Origin: Candidatus Bathyarchaeota archaeon
GTDB lineage: Archaea; Thermoproteota; Bathyarchaeia; Bathyarchaeales; UBA233
DNA: 14,881 nucleotides
Reading direction: 5' to 3'
NCBI GenBank assembly: GCA_007050895.1
Contig: SMYP01000002.1
Location: forward strand, 1 to 14,881
The translations under genes and the position numbers were made by a program. The notes beneath the pieces are model-generated. The model ran no database searches. It saw nothing but the letters and a program-made list of their open reading frames with translations, and had not been told where the DNA came from. Below are positions 1-7,243 of the stretch, piece after piece. Each line of letters opens with the position of its first letter. Within the stretch, counting starts at the first letter, position 1.

Positions 1-2
1 CA

Positions 3-437
3 AGCTTCACATCGATGGAGACAAGTATTCTGTCGTTGGAAGTTTCACCAATAATTTCGATCGAAAACAGCCCAATAATTCTCTCAGGTCGACTCATCCC
101 TGAAATGCCGAATGAAAACGTAACTCTCTATGCAAAAATCAATAGTGCAACTTGGACAGTAATTGGTTCTGCTGCAACACAACAAGATGGAAGCTTTGAA
201 TACGTTTGGACAACTGCGGATGCGGGCTCACACGGCATCCGCGCTGGTTGGTCAGGCAATGAAATGTACACAGGCGCAATGAGCTCAGCTAGAAACGCTA
301 CGGTATTACCCATATTCCTAACTGTACTAATAGGTGTCGCTGTCATAGCGGCAATCATAGGCGTTGTCGCAATTCTTGTGGCAAAACATGGACAACAAGA
401 ACATCCAGAACCGCCCCTTGAACCACAATATTGGTAA
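3..437 (+). CDS. C-terminal part of a surface protein: Ig-like domain plus membrane anchor (partial)
   Basis: The reading frame is open to the left edge of the window, so the ATG at 15 is probably internal and only the last 144 residues are visible. Roughly residues 10-100 read as one beta-sandwich of the bacterial/archaeal Ig-like repeat type: a VTLYAK strand, a TWTVIG strand, the DGSFEYVWTT pattern and the SHGIRAGWSGNEMYTGA pattern (G-x-Y-x-G) common in archaeal surface proteins. A hydrophobic segment of about 25 residues follows (about 102-127, rich in V, I, A, G), then a short polar tail rich in Pro and Glu that ends in Trp. This fits a protein exposed outside the cell and held by one C-terminal transmembrane helix. 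Binding partner and function cannot be told. The fold assignment rests on pattern only. The next gene is about 400 bases away and unrelated. Confidence 0.6.
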   Translation, partial: SFTSMETSILSLEVSPIISIENSPIILSGRLIPEMPNENVTLYAKINSATWTVIGSAATQQDGSFEYVWTTADAGSHGIRAGWSGNEMYTGAMSSARNATVLPIFLTVLIGVAVIAAIIGVVAILVAKHGQQEHPEPPLEPQYW

Positions 438-854
438 AAGCAAAACTACTTTCTTGAAAAAGGGCGCAACGAGGTCTATAAGCAAATATTTACTTGCTGA
501 AGCTGGCTTCTTTTCTGAACTAGCGACCCGAGAACGGAAACTATTATGGCTACTACGACCGCGACCCGATGAATATCCGTAAAAACTAACTCGATCAGTG
601 CATACAGCGTTGCGGTTAAGAGCTATACAAACAATCATTATGGCCAGGCAAGTTTGCCTCTGCCCAAACCCAACGAGCTAAAAATATTTTACCTATCAGT
701 TCAAAACTAAGACTAGTTATAGTTGAAGTGATTCTGAGGTTTAGAACAGGGTTTCCAGAGAATAGAATGCTTTCTGTGTTTCACTGAATTTCCAGGAACA
801 GAAAAGTTATTACATCCAAACCAATACAAACCGCACAGTTAAGGAGAAATAAAA
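438..854. other. Gene-poor intergenic stretch
   Basis: No convincing gene is seen in about 417 bases. Short open frames here have no family resemblance. One plus-strand frame (about 524-586) gives a Gly/Tyr-rich string (NGNYYGYYDRDP) but has a TAG at 521 and no start, so it is at best a decayed fragment. A 14-base near-palindrome lies at 646-659 (AGGCAA-GT-TTGCCT). A 7-base inverted repeat pairs 771-777 with 798-804 (TTTCTGT / ACAGAAA). An A/T-rich AAAATATTTTA at about 681-691 resembles a TATA element but lies far from the next start. No tRNA or rRNA was recognised. Confidence 0.5.
841..846 (+). promoter_or_regulatory. Shine-Dalgarno site of the GPN-loop GTPase gene
   Basis: AAGGAG stands 8 bases before the ATG at 855. 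This supports that start and shows that this transcript has a leader, unlike some other genes in the window. Confidence 0.7.
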
Positions 855-1616
855 ATGCCTGTCGCATTTATAATTGGAACTGCAGGGTCAGGCAAATCTT
901 TGCTCACAGCAGCCTTAAGTGAATGGCTAAAAATGTCAAAACAAGATGTTGCCGTCGTGAACATGGATCCTGGAGCGTTAAAACTTCCATATTCGCCTGA
1001 CGTGGACGTTAGAAACTACGTTGATGTTGGCAATTTAATGGAGAAATATGCATTAGGACCAAACGGAGCATTAATATTGGCTGCAGATCTCATAGCCGAC
1101 GAAATTGACAACCTCACAGGAGATATCGAAGCTGCCAATGCAGACTTCGTCTTGGTGGATACGCCAGGGCAGATGGAGCTTTTCGCTTTCAGAGCCAGCG
1201 GACCTTACATCGTGAACGAGCTTACAAAAGAACCCAAAGCTATAGTTTACATGTTCGATGCAGTTTTCTCTATCAACCCGCTAAATTACGTTTCTAACAT
1301 GTTTCTCTCTGCAGCAGTCTACAACCGCTTCTTCCAACCGCAAATTCACCTGCTTTCAAAATGTGATCTGCTTCCAGAAAATCAACTTAAGACAATCATT
1401 GATTGGGCAGCTAATCCAAGAGCGCTAGAAGATTCAATCGAAGAAAAACTGAAAGGCACGAAACGTCTTTTCAGCCGAAATATGATGCATGCAATTAATC
1501 AGCTTGGCATAAAATCCCTGCTGATTCCAGTTTCAGCCAAAACAAACCAAGGGTTAACAAATTTTAACACAATCTTAGAACGGATCCTAACCGGAGGAGA
1601 CAAATACACATACTAA
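855..1616 (+). CDS. GPN-loop GTPase (XAB1/Gpn family, ATP_bind_1)
   Basis: This is a 253-residue P-loop GTPase of the small archaeal/eukaryotic GPN family, whose eukaryotic members help assemble and import RNA polymerase II; the archaeal role is less clear. Motifs seen: Walker A GTAGSGKS (8-15), the family-defining Gly-Pro-Asn loop (68-70, followed by GAL), G3 DTPGQMELF (102-110), a G4-like SKCD in place of NKxD (168-171), and a G5-like SAK (227-229). Length matches archaeal homologues of about 250 residues. In this family the GPN loop of each subunit reaches the partner's active site in a homodimer; that is family knowledge, not seen here. The start is fixed by the Shine-Dalgarno site and by the glycine loop lying near the N-terminus. 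The gene stands alone on this strand and runs into the opposing DUF4443-like gene with a 5-base gap. Confidence 0.93.
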   Translation: MPVAFIIGTAGSGKSLLTAALSEWLKMSKQDVAVVNMDPGALKLPYSPDVDVRNYVDVGNLMEKYALGPNGALILAADLIADEIDNLTGDIEAANADFVLVDTPGQMELFAFRASGPYIVNELTKEPKAIVYMFDAVFSINPLNYVSNMFLSAAVYNRFFQPQIHLLSKCDLLPENQLKTIIDWAANPRALEDSIEEKLKGTKRLFSRNMMHAINQLGIKSLLIPVSAKTNQGLTNFNTILERILTGGDKYTY

Positions 1617-1621
1617 AATAA

Positions 1622-2287
1622 CTAATGCAAATACTCAGGTTCTTCATCGTTGCCAATAAGAACCCAACTCGCGGCGAAAGCTCCACGCTTCGCTTGCAAA
1701 GCGCTATCAGCACCAGCGATTATTATTACATCATTGTTTTCAGGCTTGAGGTCTTTAAGAATCACTTTTCCAGCTTGTGGAAAATCCTTTTCCACGCTAT
1801 CGCTTACCGATTCTATTACCAAGCGACCATGCTTAAAAACTATAACAATAGCACGCTTTGCCCCACCCATTATAGCCGCGTCTCGTTGGTCAATGCCAGA
1901 TTCAACCTTATCCCCCCTATTCTTAACTAAAAAGGCGTAACTATACTCCGAAGTTGTCAAAGCTGTTTTGCCGACTTCAACCCGTTTCGGAAAAGCAGTC
2001 TCGAAATCTTTCCATACGCTCACACCCTTATCTGTGAGGGCGCAACCTTCTCTTGAAATTAAAATCAAGCCGGAATCCTTAAGGCGACTGATTATGGTGC
2101 GAATAGCCCCATCTCCAATACTCATCTGCTTAGCCAATTTATTACGCCCAATTGGTTTCTTAGTCATAAGCTCCAAAGCATAGAAAATATGAAACATAGA
2201 AAACGTAGTGGATGGACCCGGACCTTTTGGGCTGGCAAGACTTTCAATTAAGCTCTTGAAGGAGGAAGTCATAACAAGGTGCCACAC
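1622..2287 (-). CDS. Winged-helix DNA-binding protein with a DUF4443-like C-terminal domain
   Basis: A protein of 221 residues if read from GTG at 2287, or 216 from the ATG at 2272. Residues about 30-95 form a winged helix-turn-helix: a helix FHIFYALELM, then IGRNKLAKQM and IRTIISRLKDSGLI (recognition helix), then a wing ending TDKG. The second half (about 105-215) is an alpha/beta domain with alternating hydrophobic strands (AIVIVFKHGRLVIES, DVIIIAGAD). This resembles the archaeal DUF4443 architecture as I remember it; I could not check by search. A transcription regulator is the natural inference, perhaps with the C-terminal domain sensing a ligand, but ligand and target are unknown. No good Shine-Dalgarno precedes either start. 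A TATA-like stretch sits about 26 bases before the GTG, favouring a leaderless message. The gene converges on the GPN GTPase. Confidence 0.7.
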   Translation of the reverse strand: MWHLVMTSSFKSLIESLASPKGPGPSTTFSMFHIFYALELMTKKPIGRNKLAKQMSIGDGAIRTIISRLKDSGLILISREGCALTDKGVSVWKDFETAFPKRVEVGKTALTTSEYSYAFLVKNRGDKVESGIDQRDAAIMGGAKRAIVIVFKHGRLVIESVSDSVEKDFPQAGKVILKDLKPENNDVIIIAGADSALQAKRGAFAASWVLIGNDEEPEYLH

Positions 2288-2305
2288 ATTCTATTTGAAG
2301 TGGCT

Positions 2306-2320
2306 AATTATTATAATTTA
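2306..2320 (-). promoter_or_regulatory. Probable TATA box of the DUF4443-like gene
   Basis: A 15-base run of only A and T (TAAATTATAATAATT on the minus strand) is centred about 26 bases before the GTG at 2287. This is the archaeal TATA-to-start distance and points to a leaderless GTG start. The call rests on composition and spacing only. Confidence 0.4.
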
Positions 2321-2352
2321 TGACTTGGAAAAATGATAGGACAGCCAAGCCT

Positions 2353-2362
2353 CAGCATGCTG
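2353..2362. repeat. 10-base perfect palindrome upstream of the DUF4443-like gene
   Basis: CAGCATGCTG is a perfect palindrome lying between the ridA stop and the TATA-like box of the downstream regulator gene. It could be an operator, or the stem of a weak terminator for ridA, since a T-run follows on the minus strand near 2332-2328. A 10-base palindrome can also occur by chance. Confidence 0.25.
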
Positions 2363-2372
2363 CACTTTATCT

Positions 2373-2750
2373 TCACTCTTTCCACGCTACCACCGAGATT
2401 TCCACAAGAGCATCATTCATCAATTCTATTCCGACAGTTGCGCGTGCAGGAAAAACCTGGTCAAAATACTTTGCGTATTCATTATTGAATTCGTTGAACA
2501 GTTTCATTGATGAAAGATACACGTTGGATTGAACAATATCGCTTAAACTGTAACCTGCGACCTGCAATATCTCCTTGATGTTATCCATGATCCTTGTGGT
2601 TTGCTCCTTAATGCTGGTTGCCACTATTCTGCCTTCTTTTGGGTCTATTGCCACTTGACCTGAAACAAACAGGAACTTGTCCACCTTTAGCGCTTGACTG
2701 TAAGGACCCACGGGAACAGGTGCGTTTTTAGCCATAATAACCTTCTTCAT
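2373..2750 (-). CDS. ridA: RidA family reactive intermediate (imine/enamine) deaminase
   Basis: A 125-residue RidA/YjgF/UK114 protein at the normal full length of the family. These trimeric cytosolic enzymes hydrolyse reactive 2-aminoacrylate and related imines released by PLP enzymes, sparing other enzymes from damage. Visible signatures are PVGPYSQA near the N-terminus (13-20), LFVSGQVAIDP (27-37), NVYLSSM (76-82) and the C-terminal family signature starting PARATVGIEL (101-110). In the latter, Arg103 corresponds to the catalytic arginine that binds the substrate carboxylate, and Glu117 in VEISVVA is the usual acidic partner. The ATG at 2750 gives an ordinary N-terminus. The gene has the same orientation as the DUF4443-like gene 85 bases downstream, but the TATA-like box between them suggests separate transcription. 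It stands back to back with the SAM synthetase gene. Confidence 0.93.
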   Translation of the reverse strand: MKKVIMAKNAPVPVGPYSQALKVDKFLFVSGQVAIDPKEGRIVATSIKEQTTRIMDNIKEILQVAGYSLSDIVQSNVYLSSMKLFNEFNNEYAKYFDQVFPARATVGIELMNDALVEISVVAWKE

Positions 2751-2872
2751 TAATTATACACCAGAGGTAGTTCGGGATTAAGCCTTAAAATGATTTTTGC
2801 AGATGCAAACAACCATGACATAGCTTGGGTATTTCAGTTTAATATTTTAGAAAGCCTTTTAAGAAAAATGAA

Positions 2873-2882
2873 TTTATTTAAA
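2873..2882 (+). promoter_or_regulatory. TATA box of the SAM synthetase gene
   Basis: TTTATTTAAA is a strong archaeal TATA element, preceded by a purine/A-rich stretch (AAGAAAAATG) where a BRE would lie. Its centre is about 26 bases before 2904, so transcription should start within a few bases of the GTG at 2904, giving a very short or absent leader. Confidence 0.6.
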
Positions 2883-2912
2883 CCCTCATCATAAAGTTAA
2901 CTGGTGGTTCCT

Positions 2913-4076
2913 ATGAGAAAAAGTGGAAAATACTTATTCACTTCAGAATCTGTGGGAGAAGGGCATCCAGATAAAGTTGCAGACCAAGTGTCAGACAGCG
3001 TCTTAGATGCCATCTTATCAAAAGATCCTAAAGCGAGGGTTGACTGCGAAACGTTGGTTATGCAGGGAAACATCGTGGTTACTGGGCAAATAACCACCAC
3101 TTGCTACGTTTCGATACCTAAAATAGTTCGGAAAACCCTGAAGGAAATTGGGTTCGATAATGCTAAAGACGGTTTGGATTGGGAAACCTGCGGCATCTTA
3201 GCTTCTATTGAAGAGCAGTCACCAGATATCGCACAGGGAGTTAACGAAACTGAAGACCATGAACAAGGCGCCGGAGACCAAGGAATGATGTTCGGTTACG
3301 CCACAAATGAGACCGCTGAGTTGATGCCTTTGCCGATAATGCTTGCACATAAACTTGTTGAAAGGCTGGCTGATTGCAGAAAAAATGGAACCTTGCCCTA
3401 TTTAAGACCTGACTGCAAATCCCAAGTTACAGTGGAATATCAAGATGGAAAACCAGCAAAAGTAACTACTGTCGTGATCGCTGCCCAACATACTGAGGAG
3501 GTTGACAGCGAGAAAATCAGAGAAGATATAATCAATCAGGTAATTAAGAAAATCATACCCGCCGACAAGTTGGATTCAGAAACAAAATACATAATCAATG
3601 GAACAGGAAGATTCGTGATTGGAGGAACATTGGCGGATTCAGGCTTGACAGGACGAAAAATCATTGTTGATACATATGGAGGAGTTGGAAGCCACGGCGG
3701 CGGATGCTTTTCAGGAAAGGACCCCTCAAAAGTTGACAGGTCAGGCTGTTATATGGCAAGATACATTGCCAAAAACATTGTCGCCGCAGGATTAGCAGAT
3801 GAGTGTGAAGTTCAATTATCATACGCCATAGGTGTAGCGCAACCAATATCCGTTTTCGTGAATACCTTTGGCACAGGAAAGCTATCCGACGAAGAGATCT
3901 TGGGATTAGTGAAGAAGCACTTTGACATGAGACCTAAAGCAATAATAGAGAATCTACGTCTTCTCAGACCAATATATAGAAAATCAGCCGTGTTTGGACA
4001 CTTTGGAAGGAATGACCCGGATTTCATGTGGGAAAGAACTGATAAGGCAGAAGAACTGCGAAAAGCACTAAAGTAA
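2913..4076 (+). CDS. metK: S-adenosylmethionine synthetase, bacterial/eukaryotic-type MetK
   Basis: Makes S-adenosylmethionine from methionine and ATP in the cytosol, releasing phosphate and diphosphate. The 387 residues match the usual 380-395 of the three-domain MetK family. Seen in order: [14 protein letters not shown] (8-21, with the ATP-phosphate-binding His18), [24 protein letters not shown] (117-133), TGRFVIGG (231-238), [12 protein letters not shown] (253-264), [12 protein letters not shown] (266-277) and YGHFGR-like FGHFGR near the end. One local change is Cys265 in GGGCFSGKD, where most members have Ala. The ATG at 2913 gives the classical N-terminus and has GGTGG as a weak Shine-Dalgarno 5 bases upstream. 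A GTG at 2904 in the same frame would add three residues and could be used on a leaderless message. Most archaea carry the unrelated-looking archaeal MAT family (COG1812) instead, so this gene may have been acquired from bacteria. Confidence 0.96.
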   Translation: MRKSGKYLFTSESVGEGHPDKVADQVSDSVLDAILSKDPKARVDCETLVMQGNIVVTGQITTTCYVSIPKIVRKTLKEIGFDNAKDGLDWETCGILASIEEQSPDIAQGVNETEDHEQGAGDQGMMFGYATNETAELMPLPIMLAHKLVERLADCRKNGTLPYLRPDCKSQVTVEYQDGKPAKVTTVVIAAQHTEEVDSEKIREDIINQVIKKIIPADKLDSETKYIINGTGRFVIGGTLADSGLTGRKIIVDTYGGVGSHGGGCFSGKDPSKVDRSGCYMARYIAKNIVAAGLADECEVQLSYAIGVAQPISVFVNTFGTGKLSDEEILGLVKKHFDMRPKAIIENLRLLRPIYRKSAVFGHFGRNDPDFMWERTDKAEELRKALK

Positions 4077-4135
4077 ATAACAAGTAATTATTCAAACATC
4101 CGTTTTTAACGTCTAGAGGGTTTCTGTCGGCTCCC

Positions 4136-4145
4136 TTTTTATTTT
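4136..4145 (+). terminator. Possible T-rich terminator after metK
   Basis: TTTTTATTTT follows the C-rich GGCTCCC about 60 bases past the metK stop. Archaeal termination often needs only such a T-run. No stable stem was found. Confidence 0.3.
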
Positions 4146-4247
4146 CAATATTTGCAGCAAAAGAGACACAGTAACAAAGGAGAATTGCCTGGGAATAATC
4201 CCTCTTATGATTTTTAGTTAAAAATGTACTAAAAGCTGATAAACCTG

Positions 4248-4255
4248 TTTTTTTT
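4248..4255 (+). terminator. Run of eight T in the metK-purF gap
   Basis: Eight consecutive T followed by more pyrimidines (CTATTTCTCTCC) lie in the 212-base gap between metK and purF, shortly before purF. This could be a second terminator for metK readthrough or part of the purF leader. A TATA-like TTTTTAGTTAAAAA at about 4211-4224 precedes it and might serve purF. Both readings are weak. Confidence 0.25.
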
Positions 4256-4288
4256 CTATTTCTCTCCATCATAAGAAGGGATTAAAAA

Positions 4289-5770
4289 ATAGGATGCGGC
4301 ATCTTCGGTGCAATAAACTTCGAAAATAAAAAGGTCTTCTCATACGTTTATTGGGGTCTTCGTGCGCAAAACCACAGGGGTCATCAATCGCACGGGTTCC
4401 TCGCATATGACGGGAAAGAATTTTATATTCACAAAAACCTTGATTTGGTCCCGAAATTACAGTCCAGCGCCATACACGAATGGTTCGGGCGGCTACCAGG
4501 CTCAATAGGCATAGGCAATGTTCGATACACCACATCGGGAAAATGTGATGACACCTCACTGCTTGAAGGCACTCAACCAATAATCGCATCACTGAACGGA
4601 TTAAAACTTGCACTCTCATTCAACGGCAACCTCGTCAACACAAGCCAACTTAGAAAGGAAACTGACCAGCAATTCTCATACCTACCATACACCTGCGATT
4701 CCGATTTAGTCTGCCGCAAACTACTACTTGAACTGGAAAAAAGCAAAGATTTGGCATTAGCCGTCGACGAGTGCATGAGAAAAATCGATGGCGCGTTTTC
4801 TGTAACAGGCATAACTGGCGACGGCGAATTCTTCGCATTCAAAGACCAGCATGGCATAAAACCGCTTTGCGCAGGACACAGCCCAAACGAGGCGACGTTC
4901 GCTTTTTCTTCAGAAACCGTGAGTTTGGATATGAACGGGTTTGTAAGAGATTTCGAGTTGGAACCAGGTGAACTGGTCGTGGTTTCAAAAGACGGCTTCA
5001 ATCGTCAACAAATCATCAAGAACCCGCGCAAAGCTTTCTGTGCTTTCGAATATGCTTACTTCGCGAGACCTGATTCGCGTTTCGACGGAAAATACGTTTA
5101 CGAAATCCGCGAGGAATTCGGAAGAAACATTGTACGTGAATACCCTGAAATTGTAAAAGATGCTGACTTAATACTTTCGGTTCCTGAAACCGGCGACGAT
5201 TCCGCCATGGGCGTCCACGAAGAGTCTGGACTGAAATGGGAAAGGGCATCCCGCAGACACCGCTATGTGACCGAAAGAGCTTTCATACTCCTCAATAGGG
5301 AACGCTGTTCCACCATAGACAGAAAAATAAACATTCTAGGTTCAAAAATTGAAGGAAAACGCCTCATAGTAACTGAAGATAGCATAGTCCGCGGCGACAC
5401 CACAAAAGTTACAATAGCAAAAATGCGCAGCTCAGGCGCCAAAAAAGTCTACATGTTCGTTACTTTCCCCCGCATAATCGGACCATGCTTTTATGGCATT
5501 GACATGGCAACTTACGGGCAGCTAATCGGCTCGAAGCATAATCCAGAGGAAATCGCAAAAATCATTGGGGCAGATGCCGTGTGCTACCAATCCATCGAAG
5601 GATTAGTACGCGCCACAGGTCAGAGACGCGACCAGTTATGTCTCGCCTGCATCACGGGTGAGTATCCGACAACATTAGCTCAGAAAATGGCTGTTGAAAT
5701 GAAAAAGAAGTTCGTTAATGGCTATCAGGAAAAGGGAAGAATCTACGAGACATGTGGAACCTCTCCTTGA
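4289..5770 (+). CDS. purF: Amidophosphoribosyltransferase (PurF), start codon unusual or frame damaged
   Basis: First step of purine synthesis: PRPP and glutamine give phosphoribosylamine. The frame holds a complete PurF of 491 residues counted from the catalytic Cys (TGC at 4295): CGIFGAINF at 1-9, AQNHRGHQSHG (25-34), GNVRYTTSG (74-82) and FNGNLVN (109-115) form the N-terminal-nucleophile glutaminase. VTEDSIVRGDTT (359-370) is the PRPP loop. Cys249, Cys398, Cys449 and Cys452 match the four ligands of the [4Fe-4S] cluster of the B. subtilis-type enzyme. Upstream in frame are only GGA, ATA and AAA before a TAA at 4283, with no ATG, GTG or TTG. A TTG at 4445 is the first ordinary start but would remove the catalytic Cys and 50 conserved residues. 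An ATG at 4294 is out of frame; ATG-TGC minus one TG would give exactly this sequence. AAGGG lies about 8 bases before the ATA. PurD follows after 57 bases. Confidence 0.9.
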   Translation: MGCGIFGAINFENKKVFSYVYWGLRAQNHRGHQSHGFLAYDGKEFYIHKNLDLVPKLQSSAIHEWFGRLPGSIGIGNVRYTTSGKCDDTSLLEGTQPIIASLNGLKLALSFNGNLVNTSQLRKETDQQFSYLPYTCDSDLVCRKLLLELEKSKDLALAVDECMRKIDGAFSVTGITGDGEFFAFKDQHGIKPLCAGHSPNEATFAFSSETVSLDMNGFVRDFELEPGELVVVSKDGFNRQQIIKNPRKAFCAFEYAYFARPDSRFDGKYVYEIREEFGRNIVREYPEIVKDADLILSVPETGDDSAMGVHEESGLKWERASRRHRYVTERAFILLNRERCSTIDRKINILGSKIEGKRLIVTEDSIVRGDTTKVTIAKMRSSGAKKVYMFVTFPRIIGPCFYGIDMATYGQLIGSKHNPEEIAKIIGADAVCYQSIEGLVRATGQRRDQLCLACITGEYPTTLAQKMAVEMKKKFVNGYQEKGRIYETCGTSP

Positions 5771-5813
5771 GCTTGGTGAAAAAGCAAATTAAGCTTTCCA
5801 GTTTATTCTAACA

Positions 5814-5820
5814 AAGGTGT
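5814..5820 (+). promoter_or_regulatory. Shine-Dalgarno site of purD
   Basis: AAGGTGT stands 7 bases before the ATG at 5828. It decides for that start over the GTG at 5819, which overlaps the site itself. Confidence 0.55.
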
Positions 5821-5827
5821 GTACATT

Positions 5828-7243
5828 ATGGAAAAAATAGGCGTACTCGTCGTTTCGTACGGCGCAAGGGAAACAGCTATGGTTGATGCTTTCGCGAGAA
5901 GCCCAAACCACCGAGTAGAACTTTACATCGCAGACAAGCAACTTAACCCTTTCAACATAAAACAAGCAGCTAAACACGTAGTGATACCTGATTTAAACAT
6001 TGAGGAAATCTGCAAGTTTGCTGAAAACAACAAGGACAACATCGACTTTGTCATAGTTGGTCCAGAAAAACCCATAATTGGGGGTGTACGCGACCTCGTG
6101 GAAAAGCGCACGGGCATTCCAGTCATCTGCCCGAAGCAGGAACATGCCATAGAAGTCAGCAAAGTGCAGCAGCGCCTATTATTTCAGGAAATAACACCTG
6201 AGGCGAACCCGCGCTTCAAGATTTTCAACCCCGATGATTACACAGGAACAGACGAAGTTAAAGAGGCGGTTTACAGTTGGCTCGATGAGCTTGATAACAA
6301 AGCCGTGGTTAAGCCTGACAAGCCAACAGCTGGGAAAGGTGTAGGCGTCTGGGGCGATCATTTTATCACACGGAAGGAACTCTTTGAACATTTCATGTCC
6401 AATTTTCAGTACGGCACCGTGATAATAGAAGAGAAAATAGACGGTGAAGAATCTAGCTTCCAAGCTTTATGCGATGGTAAACACTTCGTCCCTATGTCCG
6501 GCACACGAGACTATAAGCGCGCCTTCGACGACGACAAAGGACCAAACACAGGTGGAATGGGGTCCTACAAAGATGTAGGCGACACGCTGCCGTTTTTAAC
6601 CGCGAGCGAACGAGAAGAAGAAGTCGCATTGGCCACGAAGATTTTCGAGAAATGGAAGTTAAAAATAGGAGACGACACGGCTCTAAGAGGCGTGCCCTTG
6701 TACTTAGCTTTCATGCACACAGGAACGGGAATTAAAATCCTCGAAAATAACAGCCGTCCAGGCGACCCTGAAATCATCAACATCCTGCCCATCGTGGAGG
6801 AGGACTTCGTCGAAGTCTGCTTCAAAATTTTGGAAGGCAACTTGAGCCGCGTTAAATTAAAGAAAGTAGCGACAGTTTTAACCTACAAGGTTCCACCGGA
6901 TTATGGAGGCTACGCCGATATTTTCCCTCGCTTGGTGGACAAATCAGCTGTTGATACTCCAGTCGACCTATCGGCGGCTTATATGCTATCCGGCAGGTAC
7001 AGCGACAATATCAGAATTTATCCAGGAGCCATGGAGGTAAGAGACAACCAAATTTACGCGTTGAAATCTCGAGCGGTGGGCAGTTTAGGCATCGGAGAAA
7101 CCATTGAAGAAGCACGACAAATCTCACTGGAAGGTGCCCGAGCAATAGAAGGCGGCGCTATGTGGAATAGGAAGGATATAGCTTCGAAAAAACACATAGC
7201 GAAAAGCGTAAGCCACATGGAACAATTGAGGCGCAGGCCATGA
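5828..7243 (+). CDS. purD: Phosphoribosylamine-glycine ligase (GAR synthetase, PurD)
   Basis: Second purine step: ATP, glycine and phosphoribosylamine give GAR. The protein has 471 residues from the ATG, somewhat longer than the usual 420-440. Order of parts: N-terminal VLVVSYGARETAM (6-18) in place of the common GxGGREHAL; DFVIVGPEKPI (73-83); ATP-grasp with VVKPDKPTAGKGVGV (160-174); KRAFDDDKGPNTGGMGSY (230-247), a hallmark of PurD; and metal-binding ENNSRPGDPE (306-315), where most members read xNxRFGDPE. The C-terminal domain ends with the usual NRKDI pattern (447-451), followed by about 20 extra basic residues. The start has a Shine-Dalgarno site. The stop overlaps the next gene's start as ATGA, so translation is probably coupled. 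The family call is secure, but the altered N-terminal and metal-site motifs make this a divergent branch. Confidence 0.94.
   Translation: MEKIGVLVVSYGARETAMVDAFARSPNHRVELYIADKQLNPFNIKQAAKHVVIPDLNIEEICKFAENNKDNIDFVIVGPEKPIIGGVRDLVEKRTGIPVICPKQEHAIEVSKVQQRLLFQEITPEANPRFKIFNPDDYTGTDEVKEAVYSWLDELDNKAVVKPDKPTAGKGVGVWGDHFITRKELFEHFMSNFQYGTVIIEEKIDGEESSFQALCDGKHFVPMSGTRDYKRAFDDDKGPNTGGMGSYKDVGDTLPFLTASEREEEVALATKIFEKWKLKIGDDTALRGVPLYLAFMHTGTGIKILENNSRPGDPEIINILPIVEEDFVEVCFKILEGNLSRVKLKKVATVLTYKVPPDYGGYADIFPRLVDKSAVDTPVDLSAAYMLSGRYSDNIRIYPGAMEVRDNQIYALKSRAVGSLGIGETIEEARQISLEGARAIEGGAMWNRKDIASKKHIAKSVSHMEQLRRRP

Noticed and set aside
327..638. Minus-strand open frame of 103 codons
   Set aside because: It is antisense to the surface-protein end and has no family features or convincing start signal.
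4207..4240. C/D-box-like elements (ATGATTT and CTGA) in the metK-purF gap
   Set aside because: Only one weak pair with spacing of about 30 bases and no C'/D' pair; not enough for a guide RNA call.
4024..4272. Minus-strand open frame of 82 codons across the metK end and the following gap
   Set aside because: It lies partly antisense to metK, has no recognisable domain, and its composition looks like chance.
4269..4619. Minus-strand open frame of 116 codons opposite the start of purF
   Set aside because: It is a shadow of purF; the plus-strand frame encodes the conserved glutaminase motifs.
4445..5770. A shorter purF starting at the TTG at 4445
   Set aside because: It would lose the catalytic Cys and the conserved N-terminal 50 residues, which are encoded in frame immediately upstream.
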